This document shows positions 19,740 to 31,000 of a stretch of 64,000 nt of DNA, in pieces. Below the pieces are notes generated by a model. It made no database searches and was not told where the DNA came from. It was given only the letters and a program-made list of their open reading frames with translations. Position 1 is the first letter of the stretch; each line of letters starts with the position of its first letter. Made by a program: the position numbers and the translations under genes. Origin of the DNA: Corallium rubrum (taxonomy: Eukaryota; Cnidaria; Anthozoa; Scleralcyonacea; Coralliidae); NCBI GenBank assembly GCA_964035015.1, contig OZ035997.1, forward strand, positions 10,639,473-10,703,472, written 5' to 3'.

Positions 19740-22700
19740 TTCTTGAATTCTTAATTGCCATAAAAAATGAAGGAACAAAATACTAAGCAAAACGCAAGAT
19801 CTTTGAGATCTTTACTTAAAGAACTACCTTATTTTAACTTTACGGGTGATTTAAGTTCTCATCTAGGCCAATTCAATAATAGTATTTCTTCTGATTTTCA
19901 AACCAAACGTAATTTAAATAAATTGACTAGCCTATATGACCTAGATTTATTTAGTTTGAATGGCCGAATCGATGATAACTTGAATGTTAATAGTGACTTT
20001 CCAAATCAATGTACACAAAATCAAAGTCGCTACTTTTCTCCTCATAGTTTTAGACAACTTAGGACTAAATTACCTAAATATCAGTTGGACTCTAGTCTAT
20101 CAATATTTCACAATAATATTGTGAGCTTAAATCGTAATCTGGAAAATCTACAGACTCATATATTACATGAGAACTTGATTTTCACTTCAATGTTATTGGT
20201 TTAACGGAGACTAAAATTACCAGTGTAAATGACAGTACATGTCATCCTACAATTCCAGGTTATGATTTTGAATATGTGCCCACGCCTTTAGCTTGCGGAG
20301 GGGTTGGTGTCTTTGTTGACACATCGCTTAATTACTTTGTCATTGATAAGATTTCTAATGAGTACTTTCAAGCATTATGGATTGAGATTCCTTTTATAAA
20401 AAAGAAAAACGTAATATGTGGCATTATTTATAGACATCATAATTGTCCAGATCGTTTTCAATCTTATTTTGAAGATAATTGAAAAACTGACGGCTAGCCT
20501 ACTGGAAAGACTATTTATATCATGGGCGATTTCAATATTGATCTTCTAAAGTGTCAAACATCTCGTTATAGCCATGAATTTTTGTTATCTCTACAGAGTT
20601 GTTGTCTCATTCCAACAATCGATAAACTAACACGTGTCCGTAATACTTCAGCAACCCTCATTGACAATATCTTGGTTAATAATCCTGACCAAGTGATTGC
20701 TAGTGGAAATATTATAACAGATATAAGTGATCATTTTTCACAGTGTTGTATTATTAAATCCTCAAGGGATAAAATTATACCAAAAAAAAGTAAAATGCGT
20801 GATTTTTCGCGATTTTCGGCTGAACGTTTTTATAATGATCTTTCCCAAGTGAAATGGAATACCATCGTTTCAAATGGTGGCAATGATATAGATAAAATAT
20901 TTTCTTCTTTCTATAATAGTTTTAATAAGATAGTCAATAAACATGCACCAATGAAAACAATTTCGCATCGTAAAGCTAAACAATTATCTAAACCCTGGAT
21001 TACAAAAGGGTTACGAGCTTCAATTAGAATTAAAAATAAGTTATTTGTGTCCGATAATGAAAAATATAAACGTTATAGAAATAAAATATGCGAATTAACA
21101 CGATTGAGTAAAAAGCAATATTTTTACGAATATTTCAACAATAATATACGTAATATGAAAACAACATGGGAAGGAATAAATAATTTATTAAATCGTAAAC
21201 CGAGAAAATATAAAGCAATAAATGCACTCAAGGATTATAAAAATGATAACAAAATTACTAGGGATTATACACGCATTCCAAATATCCTCAATGAGCATTT
21301 TGCATCAGTTGGATCTTCACTCGCAAGTAATTAAACTACCACAAACGGAACAATATTATAGGGATTTTCTCGGTAAATCAGTATCCCCTGATGCATCTTT
21401 CTTTTTTGATCCTATTACTTCAGATTAGATTAAATTTGAAATATTATCTATGCCTAACAATAAATCCCATGGTTTATACTCTTGCCCTGCACAGTTATTA
21501 AAACATGCGTGTGATATTGTATCAGATGTATTAGCTAGGATATTTAATATATCTATAATAGTTGAAACTTATCCTGTAAAACTCAAAATGTCCAAAATAA
21601 TACCGATATTTAAAACTGAGGATGAGACAGATTCAAATAACTACAGACCAATTTCGTTACTGTCAAATTTTTACAGACTTTTTGAAAAAATGATGTATAA
21701 AAGAATGAAATCGTTTATTGAGGAAAATAAGATATTATCTTCTTCACAATACGGTTTCCGTAAGGGTCATTCGACACAACACGCAATTATTGATTTTGTA
21801 GAAGCAATACAAACTAACATGGATAAACGATTGTTTACCTGTGGGTTTTTTATCGATTTGAAGAAAGCATTCGATACAGTGGACCATGATATTTTGATTG
21901 GTAAACTCAATTACTATGGTTTCCGTGGAATTACAAATACCTGGTTTTCTTCTTATCTAAGTGAAAGAACACGAACAACACAAATTGGTTCTTACATATC
22001 AAACAAAGCTAATATTAATTGTGGTGTACCTCAGGGGGCTATCTTGGGTCTACTTCTATTTTTGTTATATATTAATGACATACAAAATTGTTCAAATGAT
22101 CTTAAATTCTATTTGTTTGCCGACGATACTAATATTTTGTATGCTGATAAAAATCTCAAAAGTTTAGAAACGGTAGTAAATCGTGAGTTACGTAAACTCT
22201 ACAATTGGTTAACTTCAAATAAATTAACTCTAAATATAAAAAAGTCAAATTTTGTTATATTTCGTCCTTATCAAAAGAAACTTAAAATTCAACCAAAACT
22301 TAGTATATATGATAATGATAAACAGAAGAATGTTCCACTTGAATGTAAAGAGTTTATAAAATATCTTGGTCTAATAATCGATAAGAGCCTCTCATGGAAA
22401 CAACATATTGATCATATAGCCACTAAGATTATAGTAAAATCGTGGGATTAATTGCTAAATTGAGACATTTTATTTCTTTACGTACCCTTTTGAACATTTA
22501 CCAATCATTAATTCATCCTTATTTATCATATGGATTGATTCTTTGGGGACAGGCATTTAAATCATATTTACAAAAAATCTTAAAGCTACAGAAGCGAGTA
22601 CTTCGCTTTATTTTCTTTGGTAATAGAAATGAACATGCAGTCCCGTTATTTATTGATGCAAATATTTTACCAGTGAGTTTTTTATACTGCGAATCTGTGT

Positions 22701-23310
22701 CTAATTTAATGCATGATGTTAGTAATAATTTAACTCCAACTAATATATCAGATTTATTCACCAACACCTCCCGTATACACTCCTATAATACGCGATCATC
22801 CACAGTAAAACACTTTTATATTAAACCCTCTCGCCTTGAAATTCAAAAACTTGCTTTTTCGAGATTTGGCGTTAAATTATGGAATGGGATAGCGTGCTCT
22901 GTTAGAGAATTACCTAAAAATAAATTTAAACGGAAGATTCATCAAATACTACTTGATGTATTAAAAGAAGAGGATCAATATATTGAAGTCTCTACGATCA
23001 TTAAAAAATTTTTAAAAATTTAAGTATGTATGTGCATGTGCACGTATATACAAGCATATGTGATAATATACACATGAATATATATGCCTATTGTTATGAT
23101 TTATCTATAACACCTTTATTTGGCATCTTTTTCTTTTTCTTTTCTTTTTCCTACAAAAAGGTTTTCTTTTTCGTTTAATTGTATTATTTGGACTGACCCT
23201 CCTAGATTAGCTAAAGCTACCTGTGGGCAAGTCTTATCTTGTATATATATTATTTTTGTGTATTTCTAATAAAAGTCTAAAAAAAAAAGTCTAAAAAGTC
23301 TAAAAAAAAG
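19740..23310 (+). pseudogene. decayed LINE (endonuclease-RT), AT-rich
   Basis: Plus-strand pieces of a single ORF2: 19767-20204 (N-terminus and endonuclease start), 20205-20480 (YDFEYVPTPLACGGVGVFVD), 20522-21334 (MGDFNIDLLK and SDHF endonuclease motifs), 21336-22451 (RT: NYRPISLLSNFYRLFEKM, FFIDLKKAFDTVDHD, GVPQGAILGLLLF, FADDTN) and 22442-23023 (C-terminus). In-frame stops near 20480, 21334 and 21428 and shifts near 20190 and 22440 separate them. The 3' end has GTCTAAAAA repeats (23270-23311). It is non-LTR, of the Jockey/CR1 type, and inactive. Confidence 0.88.
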
Positions 23311-23460
23311 TCTAGTTAGTATGACCGGTTTCCATTTATCAAAGTGACATAGTTACGTCATTTTATAAAAAAATTCACTAGATAGCCCGAAAAGCTCTAT
23401 TCTGATTGGTTTGTGTATGATTTGATTTGATTGTGATTGACTTGTTTACAATAGGCTACG

Positions 23461-23784
23461 ATGTTTAGTGAAGTTTTTAAAATACTGAGCTGTACTCCGT
23501 TCTGGTTATGGCAAGAGTTTAATATACCAACTTCTCCCAAGCGTGAAGGAATTAAGGGTGAAGCATGCAAGCTCGTGAAGGAATTTCTGAAAAAATTCTG
23601 GATATTTGTAGTCGTGAGTCCGCTTGAATATCTAAGGAAACAGCCTCTGGGTCTTGCTGTTTCCCAGAGTCTGAGAAACAGCAAATATTTCTTGGAACGG
23701 CTGGATTGTGCGATTAAAGCTTCGTCGATTGGAGATTCAGAAAATTCATTTGGGGGCGGAGAACGGCCAGGTAAAGAACACTGA
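23461..23784 (+). other. unrecognised 107-codon open frame
   Basis: The frame starts MFSEVFKILSCTPFWLWQEF and is followed by basic and hydrophobic stretches. GGCCAG|GTAAAG near its end could be a splice donor, so it might be a first exon of an unknown or transposon gene. I recognise no domain, and chance is possible. Confidence 0.2.
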
Positions 23785-23859
23785 TCTCAAATAATTAATA
23801 ATATACTCATTATACTGGATAGTATGGAACGCCATGTGTCCAAAAATTATTTAGCGTAA

Positions 23860-24700
23860 ATTATATGATATAATGACTAAAAATGTCATTATTTATAAAC
23901 AATGAAGAAAGAACACTTACTTTATATCATACCATGAATTGTTATTTTGGTAATATGATATAATGTGGGTTGCGAAGTTCGTTGGGAAGTTCCATCAGAT
24001 ATTCGTTCGGAATTTCGGAATTACGTTGCTAAGGTTGAAAAATTATCCAATCAGAATGGGTTTTGGTCCAAAGGTCGCAATTTGATTGGATAATTTTCAA
24101 CCTTGGCAACGTAATTCCGAACCTGAACTTCCGATCGAACTTCGCAACACACGGCGGTAAAGTAATGTGAAATCAACTGTAACATTATATCAAACCATGA
24201 ATTGCCATTTTAGTCGTTGGGCAAATCACTCCTGAAAAAGTGTACGTGATCAGAAAATCATCTGATTTTTTTCATGATTTTTTTACTTTTCTTGTGATTT
24301 TTTGATTTTTTTCATGATTTTTTGTGATTTTTCTGAAGTTTACATGATTTAAATCGGTGATTTGCACCTCGGGACAAACCACTCCAGAAAAAGTGTATGT
24401 GATCAAAAAATCATGTGATTTTTTCATGATTTTTTTATTTTTCTCATGATTTTTTTATGTTTTTCATGATTTTTTGTGATTTTTCTGAAGGTGTACGTGA
24501 TTTAAATCAGTGATTTGTCCCTCGGTTTTAGCCATGATTTGATATAATATAAATGCAATTATGCAAAGACGGCAATTTCATTATTTGAAATCATGGACCG
24601 CTGTGTAAGTCATGATTTGATATAATGCAATACAACTCTCTCATTATATCAAACCATGACTAAATGAAAAGTCATGGTTTGATATTTAACAAATAGATTC
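23860..24700. repeat. clustered hairpin MITEs and a tandem duplication
   Basis: TTGCGAAGTTCG (23970-23981) mirrors CGAACTTCGCAA (24136-24147), with inner arms CGGAATTACGTTG and GGTTGAAAATTATCC: a 178-bp foldback. Around it, copies of ATTATATCAAACCATGA and its complement recur (about 23925, 24185, 24610, 24640, 24670). From about 24220 to 24525 a ~150-bp unit with TCATGATTTTTT runs is present twice in tandem. Confidence 0.75.
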
Positions 24701-24934
24701 CATTTTGCCATTGTCTGTTCAGTTATAGATGCACAGATGATGTCACAACGTGGTAAGAACAAAAAAATCAAAGAAAACCATGAATATTTGACAAATTTCA
24801 AATGCCATTATTACCATGGTAACAGCAGATATTAGCACTATTCAGCTAATAATTCATAAGTGTGGTTCTCCTTTTGCAGTTCAGTATACAGAATAATTAT
24901 GTATTAGTTATTTTATAAACAGCAATAACCATAG

Positions 24935-25875
24935 ACTATGCAATGCAATGCAATGCAATACAATACAATACAAATACAATACAAATTTATTCACACTTTT
25001 TTTTCGTTTTTTTTTTACAAATGGAGAGATCACATCTGGAGGTGCCCTAGAAGCTAAGTTAACCGTAAGGTTTTCTAGTTGGCCCCTAGCCAATACTAGT
25101 TTCTATTTTAACATGTAGCTAAATTTAATGAAATAATATAACAAAGATGAAAATCATTTAACTTTTAAATTGTTTTGCTAATAAGAACTGCTTATTATTT
25201 TTAGAGAAAGAGAAGACATTGAGTTCTTTTATTATAAAATCTGGAAGTTCTTGCCAATATTCACTTGCAATATGTGATAAAGTTTGTTTGCCAGTGTTTG
25301 TTCGAACATGAGATTTATATAAATTTTGCTTAGAAGCATATCTGGTATTGTAAGAATGAACATCAGTGGCATAGAGAAAATAATTTTGAAAAGAAAGAGG
25401 AATTTCTTTTTATGCCATAAATGAGCAAATTTTAAAACATGTAGACGAAACACATTTTTTACAGTAAGAATATTTAGTAAGTTTAACAACGGGAGAGCAC
25501 TTTCTGTATGTTTTCCATAAGAAACAGCAAAGAACATTGACCACCTTATAACTTTGTTTTGATTTATTTGTACTTTTTGTATACGAGTTTTATAAGCACT
25601 ACCCCATGCCACGATTGCATAAGAGATATAAGGATAAATTAAATTGTTAATAAATTTGTTTTAATTGTAGAATGGATAAATAATGTCTAAACGTATGAAT
25701 TATACCTGAATTTCTTGCAATACGAGAGCAAACATATGATATATGATGTTTCCAGGATAAAGTGTCATCTATCATTACACCTAAGTACTTTATATGATCT
25801 GTTCTTTGCAGTGAGTAAACTTCCCCATCTTTGTTGATTAAATTGATATCAATATTTATATCTTTTTTTCTCTCA
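24935..25875 (-). pseudogene. 5'-truncated LINE fragment
   Basis: Minus strand. A segment near 25730-25850 encodes HIKYLGVMIDDTLSWKHHI, the region just after the RT palm. 25612-25232 encodes a C-terminal domain starting AWGSAYKTRIQKVQINQNKV. The 3' end carries an (ATTGT)n-like tail, seen as CAATACAATA at about 24940-24980. Frames are interrupted near 25640. The RT core and endonuclease are missing, as usual for truncated LINE copies. Confidence 0.8.
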
Positions 25876-26481
25876 GTTTACGTTTTGAACTCGAACCCGT
25901 CAAAGCCAGACTAGTGTTCGAACCTCGAGGACTTTTCTTATATTTGTTTTGTTTATTGTATTATTATATTTTGTATATTTGTATTAAAATGGAAAGTCTA
26001 TTACAGGGGGGTGTAAAAAGGATGAGCGAGAGTAAAAATAGATGAATTAATAAAGTGAAAACGCTGTTTATGTCCGCAGTGGTGTGCTGGCAGGGGGGGC
26101 TGGGGGGCCATGGCCCCCCCAGTGAAGATTTTTTAGTGGGCGCCAAAATTGCCCCAAGGACACAAAAGCGTTAGTCGGTATTTGGTCATGTACCTACGAG
26201 CCACGACTATTGCTGTATTGCATTGTTGTTAGTTGTCACACGCAATCGCTGAATAGAGCATTGGAGTTGAGCTTGGCACATTTGTCATTTGTGGCTTGCT
26301 AGCCAAATTAGGCAATAGGTATATATACTGTGTTGTTCGATGGCTTCAGCCTCGCTCGCTGCGGCAAAATTTACATTTGAAAATCAAATCCAAAACCTTT
26401 CAACTTACAATAAAAACCCCACTTATTTTCAATTCTCCTAATCTGATCATCTGCATTATGCTACTATAGCCTGTAGATATG

Positions 26482-27640
26482 TCCGACAAACGACAAAAGT
26501 CCAGAGCTGAATGCAGAAAAGCAAAGAAAGCTAGGCAACATGAGAACTAGCAGCTTAGTTCTTTCATGCTAAAGTACTTCCAACACAAAAATGAGACTCG
26601 GTGAGAGTAAATCTAGAGCCTGAAGCAAAAACTGTTCAACGTTCAGATGTAGAAGGGGTGGAAGCTGTGAAGGTGAAAGGCCTAGATCTCCAGCAGATTC
26701 TCCAGAGTCCGAAAAAGATTTGGATGTCAAGCAGTAAACCAAGGCGAGGAAAGTTCAATAGTTGATGTTCATCAAGAATTCTGCAAGGATCAGGATGTTG
26801 AGAACTTGCGCGAGGTTGAAGAAATGGCAGAGACGACACTGCAAGAACAAGATGATGTCGAGGAACCAATTAAGCCACTGGCATGAGAAATGTCGCAGGG
26901 AACCAGTGTCGATTGTCGAAGCCAAGAATTGTTGTTGATGAAGTCAGTGGAACATCCGATCCTGCATCACTTGTTGGCTTAAAGCTAAGCACAGAAGATA
27001 AAGTAAAATTACTTTAAAAAAATGGAGCCTTGCCAACCAAGTCAGTCGACATTAGAGTTGAGAAACAAGCAGTTTGACGAACGTTCCAGATATTGTTCAC
27101 AGCAAGTATTTTTTCACGATGACGCTACAAGACGGAAATGGATTTCCTATTCATTGAGCGCGGATAGCCCGTTTTGTGTACCTCGTCTCCTGTTCACAGA
27201 TGCATTATCACGGGGCGAGTTAACACGCGCAAATCAAGGAAACGCCTTTACGTTTGCTAGTGCTTGCCGGGTTTCCAATTGGAAGAAACAACACAGCGTT
27301 GTTGACAAACACGAGATGTCAGTAGCTCACGCAAACGTCGAAGAGGTTCTTTTCTTGCAAGAGATAACTATTGCTTCATGCTTGGGGTAACAAGAACACG
27401 AAGAAGCTGCACGAAGAAAGTTATTAGCAATAGGAATGTAATGACGCGCATCGTAGATTCTATAATCTTCCTTGAGAAGCAAGGACTTGCATTTAGAGGC
27501 CATCGAGAATCATTTGAAAGTGAATTATTAAACACCGGAAATTTCTTGGAAGTGTTGAAGCTCTTTTCTGTTACCATCCGCGATCATCTTGAAAAAGTTC
27601 GCACGCGCATCATGAAGCACTCATAAGCACTCAGTCGTAA
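26482..27640 (+). pseudogene. hAT transposase remnant (TTF zinc finger part)
   Basis: An ATG at 26482 opens MSDKRQKSRAECRKAKKARQ, which soon stops. 27022-27390 encodes RSRYCSQQVFFHDDATRRKW, then a Cys-containing TTF-like zinc finger region with RVSNWKKQHSVVDKHEMS. 27390-27626 continues in another frame with NVMTRIVDSIIFLEKQGLAF and GHRESFESE. This order is typical of zinc-finger MYM/TTF hAT transposases. Stops and shifts (26548, ~27385, ~27600) and loss of the catalytic and dimerisation parts make it inactive. Confidence 0.82.
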
Positions 27641-27826
27641 CGGCTGGACAGCGATCAGTAGCCAAGCAAAAGTTCTATACGACTGTTGTAGAGGCATAAA
27701 AGTCTGAAGGTGTCATCTTTGGTAAGGTACTTGCACAGACGTATAGGATGGGGCTTCAAATATGAGTGGTTGCTATAACGGGCTACACGCAATCATGAAT
27801 GATGAAATCGGCAGTCATGTAGTATA

Positions 27827-28048
27827 AACAATCGAAATATAGTAAGGTTAGATATACTGCCGAAACAGAGAACGTAGGAGTCTAACATTTCGAGCGAAGG
27901 CCCTTCGTCAGAGAGAAACGAAGGGCCTTCGCTCGAAACGTTAGGCTCCTACGTTCTCTGTTTCGGCAGTATATCTAACCTTACTATATTTCGATTGTTG
28001 TTTCTACACTGCCTACGCAGCACGCTACTTTTATTACACTATTTAATT
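27827..28048. mobile_element. 222-bp foldback insertion with hammerhead-like motifs
   Basis: AGTCATGTAGTATA is duplicated on both sides (27813-27826 and 28049-28062), a 14-bp target duplication. The first ~170 bp are two inverted arms containing ATATAGTAAGG, TACTGCCGAAACAGAGAACG and GAGCGAAGGCCCTTCG. They are followed by a single-copy tail, TTTCTACACTGCCTACGCAG and beyond. On the minus strand of the left arm CTGACGA, GGGCCTTCGCTC and GAAA give a hammerhead core; the right arm lacks the CTG. Size, tail and TSD suggest a PLE-derived or retrozyme-like retroposon. Confidence 0.7.
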
Positions 28049-28212
28049 AGTCATGTAGTATACACTCATTGCTATGCTCATGGGCTCAACTTCGTCTTTT
28101 CGGACTCGGATATGATGCTTACAAAGATACATGGAAACTTGGGGGCTGGGGGTGCCAAATTCACTGTTGGCCTCCCCTGACGAACAAAGGCCAGCACGCC
28201 ACTGTATGTCCG

Positions 28213-30484
28213 CCCTTGCTAAACCGAAACAACGTCTTCAGAGGTGTTGAATAAAATTATAAAAGAAAAACGTTCGTTGAGTCCGTGAGGATGAATGTTA
28301 CCAATTTTTAAAATGAGACGCTTTTCTAGTCTTTGGCAGCTGACATTTATTACCACCTGAAATGGGTGAGGTGGTGTCGCAGTTAATTGAGACTACCCGG
28401 GTCCAAATCTACTAGTAAATATGGACCTCCATTGGCGGCCAAAAGTTAAATATATGTAGTGTGAACACAACAGTATAAACGAAATTCATAATAGCAAACA
28501 GTCTGAAGGTTTTTTTGTCACTTTATATTAGTGATAAAGAACACAAATCAACCGTAAAATAGAAACCACTACCAGAGTTAGTAAAAGCGATCTCCACGCT
28601 CTCCATTTTTAGCGATGTTTATTTATCCTTGTAGTTGTATACATATTTTCCATTTGGTAACTTTCTAGTTTTTTGTGTAGTTTTTTGTTACAATAACAGT
28701 GTTAAGATTTTTGAATTTAGATAATGTTACTGGCAATAGAATTTTATTTGATGCATGTACGTCAACAAACCAAATTTTCGAACTATGAAAATGTCGCCCA
28801 ACAAAGTTTTTTATTCGCTATTGCAACACAATAAGCTCGACTATGTGAGGTTTATAATAACTGGCTTTGCATATAAAAATTAATGAATGTCGTTTTCTGG
28901 GTTTTCTGGGTATAAAAAATGTTTAAAAAGGGGGGTCCAAATCCGCCAACGGGGGTCCATATTTACTAGTAGATTTGGACCCCCCGGTCCAAATCTACTA
29001 GGAGATTTGGACCGGGGGGTCCAAATCTACTGGGGGGTCCAAATCCGCCGTAACAGTGGCACAAACTTTCATGTCCGGAATACAAGACGCCTGCTTAGTA
29101 GCCTGTGCACAGCCTGAAATATCCCTGTAATACAGGGATATTTCAGGCTGTGCACAGGCTACTGCTTAGGCGTTCACTCGGGCTACTGATTTCTGCAAAT
29201 ATTGGCGTATATACCTTAATTAGCGCTCGACACAAATTCTCTATATATGGTCTTATACGAAGTACTCGGTTCTATGAAGCGATTTGGTGTAAACAAGCTT
29301 ATTAGCCGAAAAATTAAACGATCTTCATACTTTCAGTAGACTAGACAAAACCACAAAACCTATAGTGCTGAATTCGGCAGATTCAAGCGATGGTTCCGAT
29401 ATAGAATCATGTAAATCGTACCAACAGAAACTATTTAAACATGTTTTGAAAACACATTTCCCAAATGAAATACGACACCTTCACGATAGGCGATTTGTAG
29501 ACTATAAACATATCTAAACCTATTTTTGCATTATTCGGTGCCTACCAGGTAAACATGTATATCTTCTTTGATATTCTGTGGCTCTTTCTTGTATCTCTAC
29601 TAGTCCTCAAGTCAATACGGCATTTTCTCGCGTCTGTAATATACTCGTCTATTCTGTCTTCATGGACAAACCTTTGTCAGCAACATTACTGATCCACGAC
29701 TGATGAATTCACCAATACCGTGGAAATCAGCTCCACTCAACTATTAAACACTCGAAATCTTCAAGAAACACACCAACGCCAAGATGTTGTCGAAAAGAAG
29801 AACACGCTGTATACTCGCTATGGCCGTCGCGGCCGCAAAGCTTTACCGCAAGTAAAATGTGCAAAAATGCAATTTTGTGACCCAAAAACTAAAAAAAAAA
29901 CCTAGACTCGGCCGACCACAGGGCACAGGTCGCCCGAGTAATTAATAGTTGGCTGTTACCACTGTGGTGTTACATGACCGCTATACGCAACAAAAAGTGT
30001 AACCTTAGCTAGCTGTTTGGTTTTTACAACTATATATTTAATTAACAAGAAACGTAGAACAAATATTGAAAATGTATATAAAGATTAAAACTAAACTAAA
30101 ATTCAGAAACTTATCTGTCGCTGCACACAACGAAACAGTCAATAGGATATTCCGGCAACAGGTCTTAACAATCCGTGTGGACTTGAAAAAGGAAACGGCA
30201 GGAACTCCAGGCCTGACTTCGTAACCACTTTGATACATATAGCTCACTCTCATACATATGCATGCCTGAGAACTGTTCGATGGCTGTTTATATAGTTATA
30301 ATTTCTAGAGTATATAATTATAGTAACATATACTTCATGAATTCTATATATAATATATTTACGTAATTACTAAATGATATCATAGCTGACTCATGCTAAG
30401 TCAGAACATTTACTAATTGGTTACAAGTACTTGTTAAGTGTTCAGTGATCAAATAACGTCTAATTAATTAACTCTCTTAGGATA
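28213..30484. other. unassigned; inverted-repeat element and a perfect hairpin
   Basis: GGTCCAAATCTACTAGTAAA at 28400 is mirrored at about 28950-28985, delimiting a ~590-bp MITE-like unit, with further GGTCCAAATC copies up to 29052. A perfect 67-bp palindrome lies at 29097-29163. A 61-codon frame at 29720-29905 (ending in RYGRRGRKALPQVKCAKMQF) is not recognised. Confidence 0.5.
29097..29163. repeat. perfect 67-bp palindrome
   Basis: AGTAGCCTGTGCACAGCCTG at the left is mirrored exactly at the right around base 29130, with 33-bp arms and a one-base centre. It could extrude as a hairpin. It is probably a tiny foldback or MITE remnant. Confidence 0.95.
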
Positions 30485-31000
30485 GGCATATCCGTAACAC
30501 TTGTCAACATCATTGTTCCTCACGGAACGAAGATGTTCAGCAAACCTGTCAGATAAACGTCTGCCAGTTTCACCGATGTAAAGCATGCAACATTTATTGC
30601 AAGAAATACAGTAAATGATGTTGGAAGACATGTAAAACAAGTAAAATTATGCTGAATAACAAAATTATGATTTAAGGTCCCAAAATACATGTAGCGGAGT
30701 TAAGAAAGGAACACGTGTAACAACGGGTACGGGAACAAGAAAAGGTACCTGCTGGTGCCAGTAGATTTTTACCAAGGGCACTACGCACTAAACCATCACG
30801 AATATTTTTATTACGCCGAAAAGAGATTAAAGGGTTATCGGTGAAAATAGCCGACGTTTCAGGATCATTCTTTAGGATATGAAAATTGCGGCTAATGATA
30901 TCCTTAACTTTGTGGTTGAAAGGATGAAATGTGAGAACTAATGGTATTTTATCATCAGAAACTCTTTCTAAATCTAAAGGTTGTTAAAGGTCACTTAACA
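30485..31000 (-). pseudogene. Penelope-like element fragment (second family)
   Basis: On the minus strand, 31000-30680 reads LVLTFHPFNHKVKDIISRNF and SFRRNKNIRDGLVRSALGKN, then a Cys pair region (SRTRCYTCSF). After a frameshift, about 30640-30490 gives IYCISCNKCCMLYIGETGRR, a GIY-YIG endonuclease signature. This order of thumb, zinc-binding segment and GIY-YIG is known in Neptune-like PLEs. It differs from the PLE at 1497-4760. The RT core is absent. Confidence 0.8.

Larger units (their letters stand above)
26077..28204 (+). mobile_element. decayed hAT transposon, 8-bp TSD
   Basis: The ends CAGTGGTGTGCTGGC and GCCAGCACGCCACTG are inverted repeats, bordered by the 8-bp duplication TATGTCCG (26069-26076 and 28205-28212). 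The interior carries remnants of a TTF-type zinc-finger hAT transposase, but far less than a full-length gene. A 222-bp foldback with hammerhead-like motifs is inserted at 27827-28048. Confidence 0.87.
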
